From: Vigna angularis
Lineage: Eukaryota > Streptophyta > Magnoliopsida > Fabales > Fabaceae
Assembly: GCF_016808095.1 (NCBI RefSeq)
Contig: NC_068977.1
Coordinates: forward strand, 12,476,479-12,540,478
Direction of reading: 5' to 3'
DNA: 64,000 nt
The translations under genes were made by a program, and so were the position numbers. Position 1 is the first letter of the stretch. Each line of letters begins with the position of its first letter. Below are positions 46,549 to 57,055 of the stretch, in pieces. The notes under the pieces are model-generated. The model was not told the origin of the DNA, ran no database searches, and saw only the letters and a program-made list of their open reading frames with translations.

Positions 46549-47330
46549 TTATGCATGTATTAATCTCAAGCCATATATGCACAATGCAGTACAATCAGAG
46601 TATATATCAGAGCATATATCAGAATATGTAATAGCATATTCCAGCATTCTATCAGAGCACATGTATAGCAGTATAAACAGAGCATAGTTGATACAAAGAG
46701 CAGTAATCTTTTCTTCTTTGTTAAGAACCTCATGTACAAAGAGTCTTTCTATTGTATATCTTCTTGGAAATCTCAGCCAATTTTTGTAAATATCCCTTTT
46801 CTTTAGCCACCGGTTTGTTTCGGAATTTGGTAAATGTGAGAATAGACCTTCAGCCTTCAATCCAGCAACTTGTAGCCACACATTATTGTCAATGTAGATA
46901 TTAACACCTTTTACTCTTAACTGGATGTCACCATTTACGTTCTTCAAGTTGTTGTAAAACACTCTCACAAGGTCAGGGTACCAGTCACCCTTCATTTGTA
47001 CTAAAGTAGAGAGGCCTTGAGTTTCAAGTCATTCTAGAAAGTGAAAGCCCTCTTTTTCAAATAGACTCAAGTTGAGATGCTTGGGGGGAACAACAATCTT
47101 GATTCTTCCTCTTAGAAATCTTCTCTTCTTTCATCATAGCTGATCAAACTTGAGGGATCAGCACCTCTTGTAACAGCTAATGTTTTTCCTCTATTTCCTC
47201 CCGAGGGAGGTGATGAAGCAGTCATCTGATCTTGAACTCTTGAACACTCTTTCACAGTTCTAGGGTTACGAGGATTATACTTACCAAACACACTAAAAGC
47301 TAACATAGTTTTTCAAACTTAACACTTATA
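46549..47330 (-). pseudogene. env-like / plant-transposon-domain ORF of copia A
   Basis: SIRE-like copia elements carry a third ORF after pol. The start piece (47306-47112) reads MLAFSVFGKYNPRNPRTVK with a Ser/Pro-rich stretch, and stops. A second piece (46995-46700) reads WYPDLVRVFYNNLKNV, VKGVNIYIDNNVWLQVAGLK and LFVHEVLNKEEKITA. That block matches a domain seen widely in legume retroelements and known as a putative plant transposon protein domain. After residue ~105 of the second piece the frame enters unrelated AT-rich DNA. The protein's role is not established. Confidence 0.7.
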
Positions 47331-47739
47331 AGGGCGCAAATCAAAATCACACATAAACAAGCCCATTTAAATTTTCAAAACACATAAGGCCCATAACAGA
47401 GACTATTAATCGATTTCATTAAGAGTATAATCGACTTGGTGTTTAACACAGTGTTACAAAAAAACAGAGAATCACATACACAGAACACATTCGACTTAAT
47501 GCATAATACAATCGATTAAAAAACGAGTAGCTTGATTTTCACAAAATTTAGTCAATCAAATAGGCACACAACAAACATGCATGTAACAATCATTCATCCA
47601 AATATTTATGATGCATGAATCATGAAAATAATTTGCTATTTTTACCACAAATTGAATCTCAAGAACTTATAAATTCTTCATTGTAATTCATCCTTGAGTT
47701 CTATACTGCTTCAGTTGTAGCTACTTCTGTGCAAAACAA

Positions 47740-49480
47740 TTGAATGGTTTTGACGATGGTACCCACATGAACTTAGGTCCTTTCTTGTCATTTACAGGAG
47801 ACTGTTCCTTAGGGATCCATTTGTATTTTCCCTTAGGAACTCCAACATTTCTATAATAGCAGTTTCTAACATTATGGACAATGTTATTACAGTAAAAGCA
47901 TGCATTAGTAATAGGCTTACTAAGATCAATGAACTTCTTTGAATTTATCCTATTACTTTTAGCCTTATAGCCATTCCTTGCCTATTGATTGCCCTTCCAG
48001 ATGACCTTAACACAACATCTAAATTTTCTTTACCTTGTGTAAATTTAACTAACGTGATGGTTAAGTAATCAATTTTCTCAATATGCATGGGACAGTTATC
48101 ATAGTTTTTATCAACAAATTGTATCTCAGTTTTAACTGTCTTTTCAGATTTCAAGGCAATTTCTAAGTCATTTTTCAATTTACCGTTTTCCACTACCAGA
48201 TTTTCAATTCTATACTCATAATCCTTTCTCTTAGAGCATAATCGATTTACCTAATACTGGAGTCGCATGGCTTCTGCATGAATCTCCTTAAATGCATTCA
48301 ACAACATGTCATACTTGACCTCTATTGGCTCATTTTCGAACTCTTCACCATTATCATAGTCTGAATGTGCAGAGCCTGCCATAAAACACAAGTTTGACAC
48401 CTCTTCAACGTTGTAGTCATCATCACTTGAAGATTGATTATCATTGTTCTCCTAGGCTGTGTATGTTTTCCTTTGCTTTCTACTCTTGTCGTAAGGATAC
48501 TTTGTGATTGCTTTCTGCTTGTTCTTCAAGTCTGGACAGTCAAGATTGATATGACCTTCTTTTCCACACTCATAGCATTGTACAACATTGTTTTTTGAAT
48601 TCTTTCTTCCTCTTGAAGGACCTGCATTGTTAGTAACAGAGTTTCTATTTTGCATGAATCGATTAAATTTTCTTACCATCATGTTCATGAGTTATTTTTC
48701 TTGCAGTTTTGCTTCTGATTCAGTTTCTGACTCAAGTTTCTTTGAGGCTTTTCTACTCGTGGCCTTGAGGGCAATTGATTTCTTCTTCTCAATCTCTTCT
48801 TCCTCCTTCAGCCTTCCAAGTTCTAGTTCATGCTCCCTGAGCTTGCCAAATAGAGTTGCCATATTCATGTTAGTTAAATCTCTTGATTCAGATATGGCTG
48901 TTACCTTTGGCTACCAGCTCTTGTTGAGACTTTTCAGGATCTTGATGTTGATCTCCTCTTTGTCAAACACCTTGCTGAGAGCCATGAGATGATTTACTAT
49001 ATGTTTAAATCTTTTCTGCACTTCATAAATCGTCTCACCAACTTTCAACCTGAATAAATCATACTCTTGCACTAGGGACTTTTTCCTGGCCCGTTTCACC
49101 TCGTTTGTGTCTTCATGCGTTACCTCAAGAACTTCCCACATTTCTTTGGAAGTCTTGCATTGGGAAATCCTGAAAAATTCATCCATTGTTAGTGCAGAGG
49201 CAATCACATTCTTAGCCTTAACATCATACTACGCTCTACAATTCTCATCCTCAGTCCACTCTGAAAAGTTTTTCAAAACGGTTTTTTCATTTACAATTTG
49301 AGTGGGCTCATATAGACCGTTTAGATTTGCATCCCAAACTTCTTTATCCACGGATTCAAGAAAAATTTCCATCCTAATTTTCCAAAAAACATAGTTCTCA
49401 CAAGCAAATAGTGGTTATCTATTTGTGGATGCACCTTCACCAAAGATTTGAGAATTGAAAGCCATTTTCCAGGATCAATC
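47740..49480 (-). pseudogene. copia A gag pseudogene
   Basis: The domain order matches the gag of element E. N-terminal block: YVFWKIRMEIFLES (reachable only after a frame change near 49400). UBN2 block (49207-48911): TMDEFFRISQCKTSKEMWEV, KRFKHIVNHLMAL. Zinc knuckle (about 48590-48550): CYECGKEGHINLDC. Second CCHC-like CFYCNNIVHNVRNC at about 47870-47910. Several stops (after NKSW, QEK, TYTA) and frame changes break it. Confidence 0.85.
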
Positions 49481-49486
49481 TCACAC

Positions 49487-50875
49487 CAAGAGGGGGGTGA
49501 ATTGGTGAAGTGTAAAAACAAAAGCTTTTAAAATCTTTTTCAAAAAATATGATGCCTTTACACTTTTCTTGAATCGCAAGGTAAACGATTAGCAATGCAA
49601 CGGAAATTTAATCGAACATGCAAACAACTTAATCGAATAAATAAAAGAGAGTAGGGATCAAAAAATTCAAACGCTGTGTTTTTATACTAGTTCGGCCAAG
49701 CCTACATCTAATGTCCTTCCAACCACAGGAAGCAAATTCACTATAAATATCAAGGTTTTTACAACAAGGTTTTTATAGAGACCACAGGTCAAAAATATAA
49801 AACACCTCTCTAACCCTCTAATCTAATATAGGCAGTAAACAACAAGACCAACAACAAGAACACTCTCTTCTCCCGTCTAACCCTTTGAGGCACCCTCAAA
49901 GTCAAGAACACCACCGATCTTCTTCCTGTAATCACAACAAGGAAACCAAGGCAATCTTCAAAAGATTGCAAATCCTGATCACGCAGTAAACACCCAAATG
50001 TGCAGATTGATCAAACGTTTGAAACACAGCAAGTCCTACTCCTCAACAAATCTTAGAATCCTTGATCACAACGATCAATCTTGATTCTTGGAGCTTTTCC
50101 CTTCTCTGTAAGATCACACAGCTTTCTATAAAAAATATGAAAGTGTTAGAATCACAAAAGTTCTTACAGAATTCAAATCAGTGTCAATTTATAGTTAAAC
50201 ACATATCAGACGCATTTTAATCGACTTTGCTACTAATGTAATCGAATACACCATTCACTTATAACAGTTTAGAAGCAATCACAACAATTAATTGAATGTA
50301 TAATTAATGCAATCGACTATTATCTAATGTTTGGTCAACACGATTAAAAATATGATTGTTATGTTAGTTGTGACAAGCATTTAACAGTTTTTCAAAACAT
50401 CAACCAACTTAGTCGAATACAAATCACATGCAATCGATTAAGCAACAATACTTATGACAGTTTTGAAAACTTTTCTTCTTGAAAAATATTACAACACACT
50501 TGAAAAGATTCTGTGCAAACACACGAGTTTTAATCAATTCACCCCATAATGTAATCGACTTAAAACTTTTGTTTTGCCACATATTTAAAGTTCAACTAAA
50601 GTGCATGTGGTTTTCCTTTTCCAAAAAGATATGTCATGCATACACATATAAAATCACATATTTAACACAGTGATATGCAATGAACAACACAGTCATGTTC
50701 TCATATATGCTCATACAGAATTAACACAGTAAAGAACAACATATAACCTACAAAACACACATGTAACACAGAATATACATGTGTTTTTAATTATGTGTTG
50801 TCATCATAAAAAACACAGATATTTCTGAGATTGGGTTAAGTAAAACATGTGTTCCCCTTATCAACAATCTCAACA
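49487..50875 (-). repeat. 5' LTR of copia A
   Basis: The minus-strand start is TGTTGAGATTGTTGATAAGG, identical in form to the G LTR. It lacks about the last 30 bases (ACTAAGTCATTC...AACA), so it joins decayed gag directly. Length is 1389 bp. Confidence 0.82.
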
Positions 50876-51402
50876 ATACCTATGAACATCAACAATTTTT
50901 CTTAGCCAACATGACTTCACAATAGACATAAACACGCAATAGGCATTCCATTTGCATTTTCCATTTTCCCCTAAACATTTTACTAACACTTTCTTCTTGT
51001 CATTTTTAACAAATTTTATGTTTTTTTCATTTTACAATGCATACATCTGAATGACTTCTGTGAATTCTTTGTTTTCAGTGAAAAACGTTCCTACATCCCA
51101 TTTATAATCATCTAAACATTTAGACATTGTAAACATGGGAAACCCACCATAACTTCTTATAATTTTAGTTTCGTTCTCACTGTCTGTACCATTAAGCAGC
51201 TCATCTGATAACCACTCAATATCAGACAATTCACACACATCATTAATTGAATCACTATCACTTGCCCTTGAAGTGTCACCTGATAAACTGCTATGTTTAA
51301 GTTTTCTTGTAGAAGTCCCAACTTCATAATGAATGTTACCATCCTATTGTATATTCATATCACTACGTATGTACCATTCAATGGTGACATTAACTAGACC
51401 TT

Positions 51403-54176
51403 TGTTAAAAAAGGAGTGCTTAGTTTCTCACACCAAGAGAGGGGTGAATTGGTGATTCGTAAAAATGTTTGCTTTCAAAATATTTTTCGCAAAGAAGGAT
51501 GTCTTTGAACTTTTCTTGAAACGCAAGGTTGTATGTAATGCAACAATAAGCTTAATCGAATGCAATGACAGATTAATCGATTATATGCAAAGATAGGCAA
51601 GAGAGAATTCAAACGCTGCTTTTTATACTGGTTCGGCCAAGCCTACATCCAGTGTCCTTCCAATCAACCTGAGTTGGAAGCCAATGCACTATAAAGATCT
51701 AGGTTTTTACAAAAAGGTTTTTACAGCGACCTCATGTCAAAATGTAAAACACCTCTCTAACCCACTAATCTAAATAAGGCAATACAACAACAAGACACGC
51801 AGCAAGAAAACCCTCTTCTGCTGTCAAACCCTTTGAGACAATCTCAAAGTCATGAACACAGTTCTTCTTCCTGTAATCACCACAGGGAACTCCAGCAATT
51901 CTAAGTGTTTGCCAATGCTTTCTTGATCACGTACAAAACATCTTTGAGTGCAGAAAGATTAGACGTTTCCAAAACAGATCAACCTTGCTACACAAGAAAC
52001 CTTCAAGACTTCGATCACCATGGTCGTTCTTGGTTCTTGGAGCTTTTCTCTCTTCTGTAAGATCACACAGAGTATACTGAAAGATATGAAAGTGTAAAAG
52101 ATCAATTCTCTTCTTCTTGTTTCTTACAGAAATCAAATCATGTGTCAATATATAGTATTTCACAAAACAGACGCGTTTTAATCGATTAGGCTATTAATGT
52201 AGTCGAATACATTTGACAGTATTAACAGAATAATAACAGTCAAATGCATTAATTGAATGCGCAATTAATATAATCAATTTTTCATAAATGCTTGGTCAAC
52301 ATATTTAAAAATATGACCGTTGTGACAGTTATGTCAAGCATTTAAACAGTTTTCAAATCAACAACAAACTTAGTCGAATACAAGTTGCATGTAATCTATT
52401 AAGTAGAAACACTTAGCTCATTTTTGAAAACTTTTCTTCACAAAATTCATCACAGCACACTTGAAAAATATTTGTGCAAACCCACGAGTTTTAATCGATT
52501 TGAACAATAATGTAATCGACTTAAAATTGTTGTTTTGCCATAGTTTAAAGTTCAAAAATTGTGCTTGTTGTTTTTTCATTTCCAAAAACATATGTTATGC
52601 ATACACAGATAAAATCACAGATCAATCACAATGGTATGCTATAATCAACACAATAATGTTCACATATTGATGAGTCAATATTTTCTTGACTTCACTTAGC
52701 TTATTATACTACATTTAATTAGGGAATTGTGCAATAATGTCCATTATTTCCCAATTTTGTTATTTGTTCTTAATTTGCTCAATAGTTCTTATTTTAATTA
52801 ATTTGAATTATCTTAGGCTAATTATTGTCATTATTAATTGTAGGGGAACTTATGGAAGTATTATTTTGGGACATTTAAGGGCTGTCACGTCAACAATCAC
52901 TCTCCACATAAGCATTTTAGATTTAATTTCAATTGTAATTTCGTTTTTAAGGCTTTTTGGAGAGATTTAGAACATTGGGCCATTTTTGGCCATTTGGGGG
53001 TTAGGCTCATTTGACAATTTTGACCTAGATAGGTGTGCCCAAGGGGGGAGACTTTCTAACTCTCCCTGATTCTACTCTTTTCACGTTTTTGGTTTTGGAG
53101 AGCTCATTCTAGGTTCTTTTCGTTTTCTCTCTTGTTCATCTCTTTTGTTTTCTGAATTTGTATTGAAGCTTACATTAAATTTCGTTAATGCATTTCCTAT
53201 CATTCTAATTTCATTTTAGTTCCTTCCCCTTCCTATTTCCATTTTGTTTTTCCCCATTTTCGTTCCAACACCTCCATTTTCATTTTCTGTTTAATGTTCT
53301 CAATTGATTTTGGGTCTCTTGTTCCAGTAGTGTTTTGGTTTGCTGCATTGAGGTTTCGTTTTGCATTTTTGGGTGTGTTTTAAGGGTTGATTCTAGTGCG
53401 TTTTAAGGGTTTCGTTTTGCATTTTTCTGGTGCGTTTTAATTTCGTTGTTGTGTGTTCATTGTGTTATGTTCATGTTTCCATTTGGTTCGCTGCATTGAA
53501 GTCATGTTAATGAAAGCTTAATTGTGTTGGGTTGGTTGTTGATGAATCTGCAATGTATCCATGAGATGTTGTGTTGTCATTGTGATTAAGCCAATTTTTC
53601 CTAGCATTGTGTAATCTGTTTGCGCTTGCAGTTTGGTGTACACGTAGTCTCCTAATCTGTATTGAATCTTCGCTCAGGAGATGAGAATCCCAGATGATTA
53701 ATCTACGGTAGGGCAAGCTGATTAAGTGTATGCATTATGAAAGTTGTGTTTAGTCTTTGCTTAGTAGGCTAATCAGCGTTGGATTAGGGTGAATTTGAGA
53801 GATTAATTATTGGTAATCAAGGATTGGATTCATTGTAGTGGAGTCAATAATCAAACCTGCCCTCTTTCTGTGTTGAATTCCTTTTTTAATTCAGCTAAAT
53901 TCAAGTCACAAAATTGTCCACATAACCCCACCCCCCATTGGGTGTTTGATCTAATTTTTGAACCACATTTGGTCCTTGAGAGACGACCTAGGGGTCTATC
54001 TCCTAGTATACTGCACTTTTTACAAATATAACAAAGTCAGCATAAGCATATGACATGTATAACACAGTACACACATGTGTTATTATTAATTATGTGTTGT
54101 CATCATCAAAAACACCGTTATCATTGAGATTGTGGGTTCAACTAAACCAGTGCTCCCCCTATCAATAATCTTAACA
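51403..54176 (-). repeat. copia solo LTR B (same family as A and G), interrupted by LTR C
   Basis: The plus-strand left end is TGTTAAAAAAGGAGTGCTTAG and the right end is CAATAATCTTAACA, together a full LTR in reverse. Flanks ACCTT (51398-51402) and ACTTT (54177-54181) differ at one base, fitting a 5-bp duplication with one mutation. MULE sequence continues on both sides. The LTR holds a 1.36-kb gypsy LTR inserted at 52668. Confidence 0.8.
52668..54024 (+). repeat. Gypsy solo LTR C nested in LTR B
   Basis: Starts TGATGAGTCAATATTTTC and ends CTGCACTTTTTACA. The copia LTR reading resumes at AATATAAC. Flanks CATAT (52663-52667) and AATAT (54025-54029) agree at four of five bases. GGTCCTTGAGAGACGACC near the right end resembles the end region of Athila-type LTRs. 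No internal genes. Confidence 0.72.
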
Positions 54177-55738
54177 ACTTTCTTCACTCACAAACTAACA
54201 ATCACTATCATTGTTAATATCTACATCCTGTAATGAACATTCACTTTCAGCTTCCTCATCTACATCCTCTAGCTCAAAATCCTCTACACCCACATCTACA
54301 TCATATACCTCAAAATCATCTACATCCTGAATATCCCCATCACCCTTACCAACTACATCCTTCACCACTTTTGCAACATCACTTTCATCCACCTATTATG
54401 CTCCATCAACATCACCACCACCTTCCTCCTCCTCCTTTGCACCATCACACTTCTTCATCTCTCTTGGAACTTCACCATGACCATCACCTTCCACCTAGAA
54501 ACCCTCCTCCACCACTTTTTCACCATCAGCCTCTACCTCTTCACCTTCACCATTTACTTCCAACTCAACCCACTCAATCATTTCTATTGTCTTAGGTTCT
54601 AAGGTATAATGAAGCACAAATATATGAAATACACTGTTTAACGTGGCTATGTTAAGCATATGCATTACACCACGATCATTAGTCAATAGTTCTAACCTAT
54701 CTTCCAACACTGACTCACCTTCTAAAGAGTATCAAAGCCCCTTCACTTCAATATGTTCCAAGTCTTTTACTGAACATAAGATCCCAAAATAACTTCATGT
54801 ATCTGGGTCACCAAACCATTGTGTTGTTTCCCCATCAAATTTTAATTTCCCATTTTCATCACTTACAAAGTGTCTACTATGGTGGACCACCACTTAAAAA
54901 CGTTCCTCATCATTTTATACCTCTCCATGTCATTGCACCTGTAAACTCAACCCACAAAATATTAAACATATTATACTCCCTACCACTCAAAGACGTAAAT
55001 GGGGGACTGATAATGCTAATTCTTACCATTATCTAAGCATCAATTTAGTAGCAAAATCAACTCTTTTCTAGCTTGTAACTTGCTTAATCCTCTGTGTTAT
55101 CTTAGTTTTATGAATAATTGTGTTTTGGGCTACATTGATATAAATTCATCACTAATCCCCTTATTTTGTAGCTAAAAATGTGCTTGGAAGAATCTTCAAC
55201 AATGTATAGAGCTGAACCAACCACAAGAAGCAAGCAAATCTACAAAAAAAGAAAAAAAGATGCAGTGCAGAAAAATCAGGTTGAGGGCCCCTGGTTCAGG
55301 GGGGCTGCGTGCCACCTACACAAATTGCCAGAAACTAATCTCTGGTGTGCTCGCGTTGAGCGCCCTTAGTAGAGGGCGTTGAGCGCCATTTTGCTGTCAG
55401 AATTTCTCCCTGGGCACCCCTCCAGGGGCGCTAAGCCCCATTTGCTTCGAAAATCTTGCGCCCGAGCGCCTTTTCAAGGGCGCTGAGTGCGACCTTTGCT
55501 GATGTGTCAATTTGAGTCTATTTAGACCTAAAACGCAAAGGGGTTTGGGTCTTTGGTGGTTTGGAGGTGTGATTTAACTGTTTGGAGCTCTGGAGGCTGC
55601 GTGGAGCATGTGGGAACATTTCCTTCTCCCTCCTTGGGTCTCCTTCTTCTTCCATCTTCCATTGTTGTAAGCTTGGAGCCAAACCCATCTTGTTGGGGTT
55701 AGTTGTAGCCTTTGAATCTTGTGTAATTGTTGAATGAT

Positions 55739-55742
<4 letters not shown>

Positions 55743-55778
<36 letters not shown>
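55743..55778. repeat. (AT)n microsatellite inside LTR D
   Basis: TA dinucleotide run. It creates Ile/Tyr-repeat frames that are not genes. Confidence 0.92.
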
Positions 55779-55781
<3 letters not shown>

Positions 55782-55926
55782 TTTTCTATCAATTGCTACT
55801 ATTCTTGTTTCCAATCTTAAAGCTTGCATGTAATGGGGACGTTCATGACCTGATTTTGGGATTTCATGGGTTATGGGGACGTAAGATGGAACCCAGAACT
55901 GAAACAAGAGTCATTGTGGTTCAATG

Positions 55927-57021
55927 TGTTAGCAAAATGATGAAGATGAAGTTTTGATGATATCCAAATCAAGTCAAGAACAACCAAGACTCATGAAGAA
56001 TGATCTTTTGAAGACTTGTAATCTTTTGTAATAATTGTATGAACATAGGAAAATTAGTAGTTTTATGTATACATTCAAAAGTGATGTAAAAATAAGCCAA
56101 ACAGCAAAAACTGTGCAGTGCTAATCGATTAACAGAGGGTGTTAATCGATTGTTCCAGTGCGCCATGAAGAAGCCCAGCATTGCAGTGTTAATCGATTAA
56201 CAGAGGGTGTTAATCGATTAACGTTAATCGATTAACAAGGGCTGTTAATCGATTAACACAGGAGCCGTTTGAAAATCTAGCCGTTTTAAGAGCCGTTGGA
56301 CTATCCGTTGGGGTGCTAATCGATTAACCACTGTAGCTAATCGATTAACACAGTGTGAAAGGCTGAAAACGAAAAATGGAAGAGCTTTTGGATGAGTCTA
56401 TAAATAGACTCTCATTTCCTCTCAAGAGAAACCAACTAGAGACACAGAAACTCTTCCCTTGTGCTCAAATACTCAGAAATTCTTGAGACTTGTGTGTTCT
56501 TGTTCGGCTTGTGAAACTCTTGTCTGTGGAGCTGGTGAAGTGCTGCTACGGTGACAGAGGAAATAGCCGGTTCATCCTTGGTGTGTCTAAGGAGGTGTTC
56601 GGAAGAGAATCATCCTTCGTGAAGTATTCGGAGGAGGTGTTCATCCTTCGTGAAGTATTCGGAGGAGGTGTTCATCCTTTGTGAAGATTCAAAGGAGGTG
56701 TTGTCTCATCTCTTGTGGCATCAAGAGAGGTGTTTTCTAAACTTTTACAAATTGTATCTTTGTGATTGTAGTTTGTAATTGTTTTATGTTAGTGAAACTA
56801 TTTATCTTGTTTTGAGATAAGCGACTGGACGTAGGATTGGTAAGATCCGAACCAGGATAAAATCATCTGTGCAAATTTCTCTCAACCATACTCTCTTTGT
56901 TTGTCAATATTAATTGCTAAGTAAGTTTAACTGAGTAGAAATTAAAAGGCACAAGTTAGTATTAAAAACCCTCTTGGTTTGTTATCCCACGCTAACCATT
57001 CCGCTGCAGCCGCTCCTGACA
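55927..57021 (+). repeat. 5' LTR of copia E
   Basis: TGTTAGCAAAATGATG...CGCTCCTGACA. Over the long stretches I compared by eye it is identical to 59439-60533. It contains eight copies of a TTAATCGATTAAC-type palindrome (56120-56351), a TATAAATAGA box at 56400, and the conserved GACTGGACGTAGG/GAACCAGGATAAAA block near 56823. Confidence 0.93.
56399..56409 (+). promoter_or_regulatory. TATA box in the copia E LTR
   Basis: CTATAAATAGA is a strong plant TATA match. It lies about 50 bases after the last palindrome copy, which suggests the palindromes are in U3 and transcription starts near 56430. The same site occurs at 59911-59921 in the right LTR. Confidence 0.65.
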
Positions 57022-57023
57022 AT

Positions 57024-57035
57024 TGGTATCAGAGC
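57024..57035 (+). promoter_or_regulatory. Primer-binding site of copia E
   Basis: TGGTATCAGAGC, an exact match to the usual initiator-Met tRNA complement of plant copia elements, two bases after the LTR. Confidence 0.9.
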
Positions 57036-57055
57036 TTGCTTTGATAGTCATTCAA

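Larger units (their letters stand above)
45858..50875 (-). mobile_element. copia element A (SIRE-like), minus strand, pol deleted
   Basis: In its own direction it runs: 5' LTR (50875-49487), gag (49480-47740), 3' internal region, env-like ORF (47330-46700), partial 3' LTR (46533-45858). Protease, integrase, RT and RNase H are absent. The last ~30 bases of the 5' LTR, the primer-binding site and the gag start are also missing. It splits the MULE transposase between its DNA-binding domain and DDE core. Flanking pentamers differ (GGTAT vs GTTGT), so target duplication is not confirmed. Confidence 0.82.
44131..54945 (-). pseudogene. mudrA-type MULE transposase, split by three insertions
   Basis: Reading minus, the order is as follows. 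A PB1-like N-terminal domain (54945-54495: SRHFVSDENGKL, SVLEDRLELLTNDRG) has two TGA codons where Trp is expected. An acidic linker follows (54392-54195). The MuDR DNA-binding domain is at 51240-50880 (YKWDVGTFFTENKEFTEVIQ, KCLGENGKCKWNAYC). The DDE core includes RPIIGLDICFLKGKYG (about 45510), LTYVVVEVENKDSW and TFISDQQK. Later come the IRMLEAIRVYIMKKRA block (about 44790), a SWIM zinc finger (about 44500) and a C-terminal CCHC-like GICKQIEHNK tail. SWIM reads C-x-C...C-Y, where C-x-C...C-x-H is usual, so a zinc ligand looks lost. Copia A, LTR B and LTR D interrupt the gene and its leader. Confidence 0.88.

Noticed and set aside
46549..46995. 148-residue frame as a complete gene
   Set aside because: Its last third is AT-rich sequence (repeated ATATCAGAGCATAT) beyond the end of the env-like domain, created by a rearrangement.
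54233..54595. 120-residue His/Pro-rich plus-strand frame
   Set aside because: It is antisense to the acidic Asp/Glu/Val linker of the MULE transposase; GAT/GAA codons read backwards give His and Pro/Leu runs.
55518..55957. Frames with Ile-Tyr repeats on both strands
   Set aside because: They are translations of the (AT)n run inside LTR D.
56120..56351. Regularly spaced palindromes considered as a CRISPR-like or satellite array
   Set aside because: They lie in both LTRs of a plant retrotransposon, spacing is irregular and spacers resemble each other. A U3 regulatory array is the simpler reading.
55969..56684. Identical 70- and 64-residue frames in both LTRs of element E (also 59481-59693 and 60002-60196)
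   Set aside because: They lie in LTR regulatory and leader sequence, and their duplication reflects LTR identity, not a gene family.
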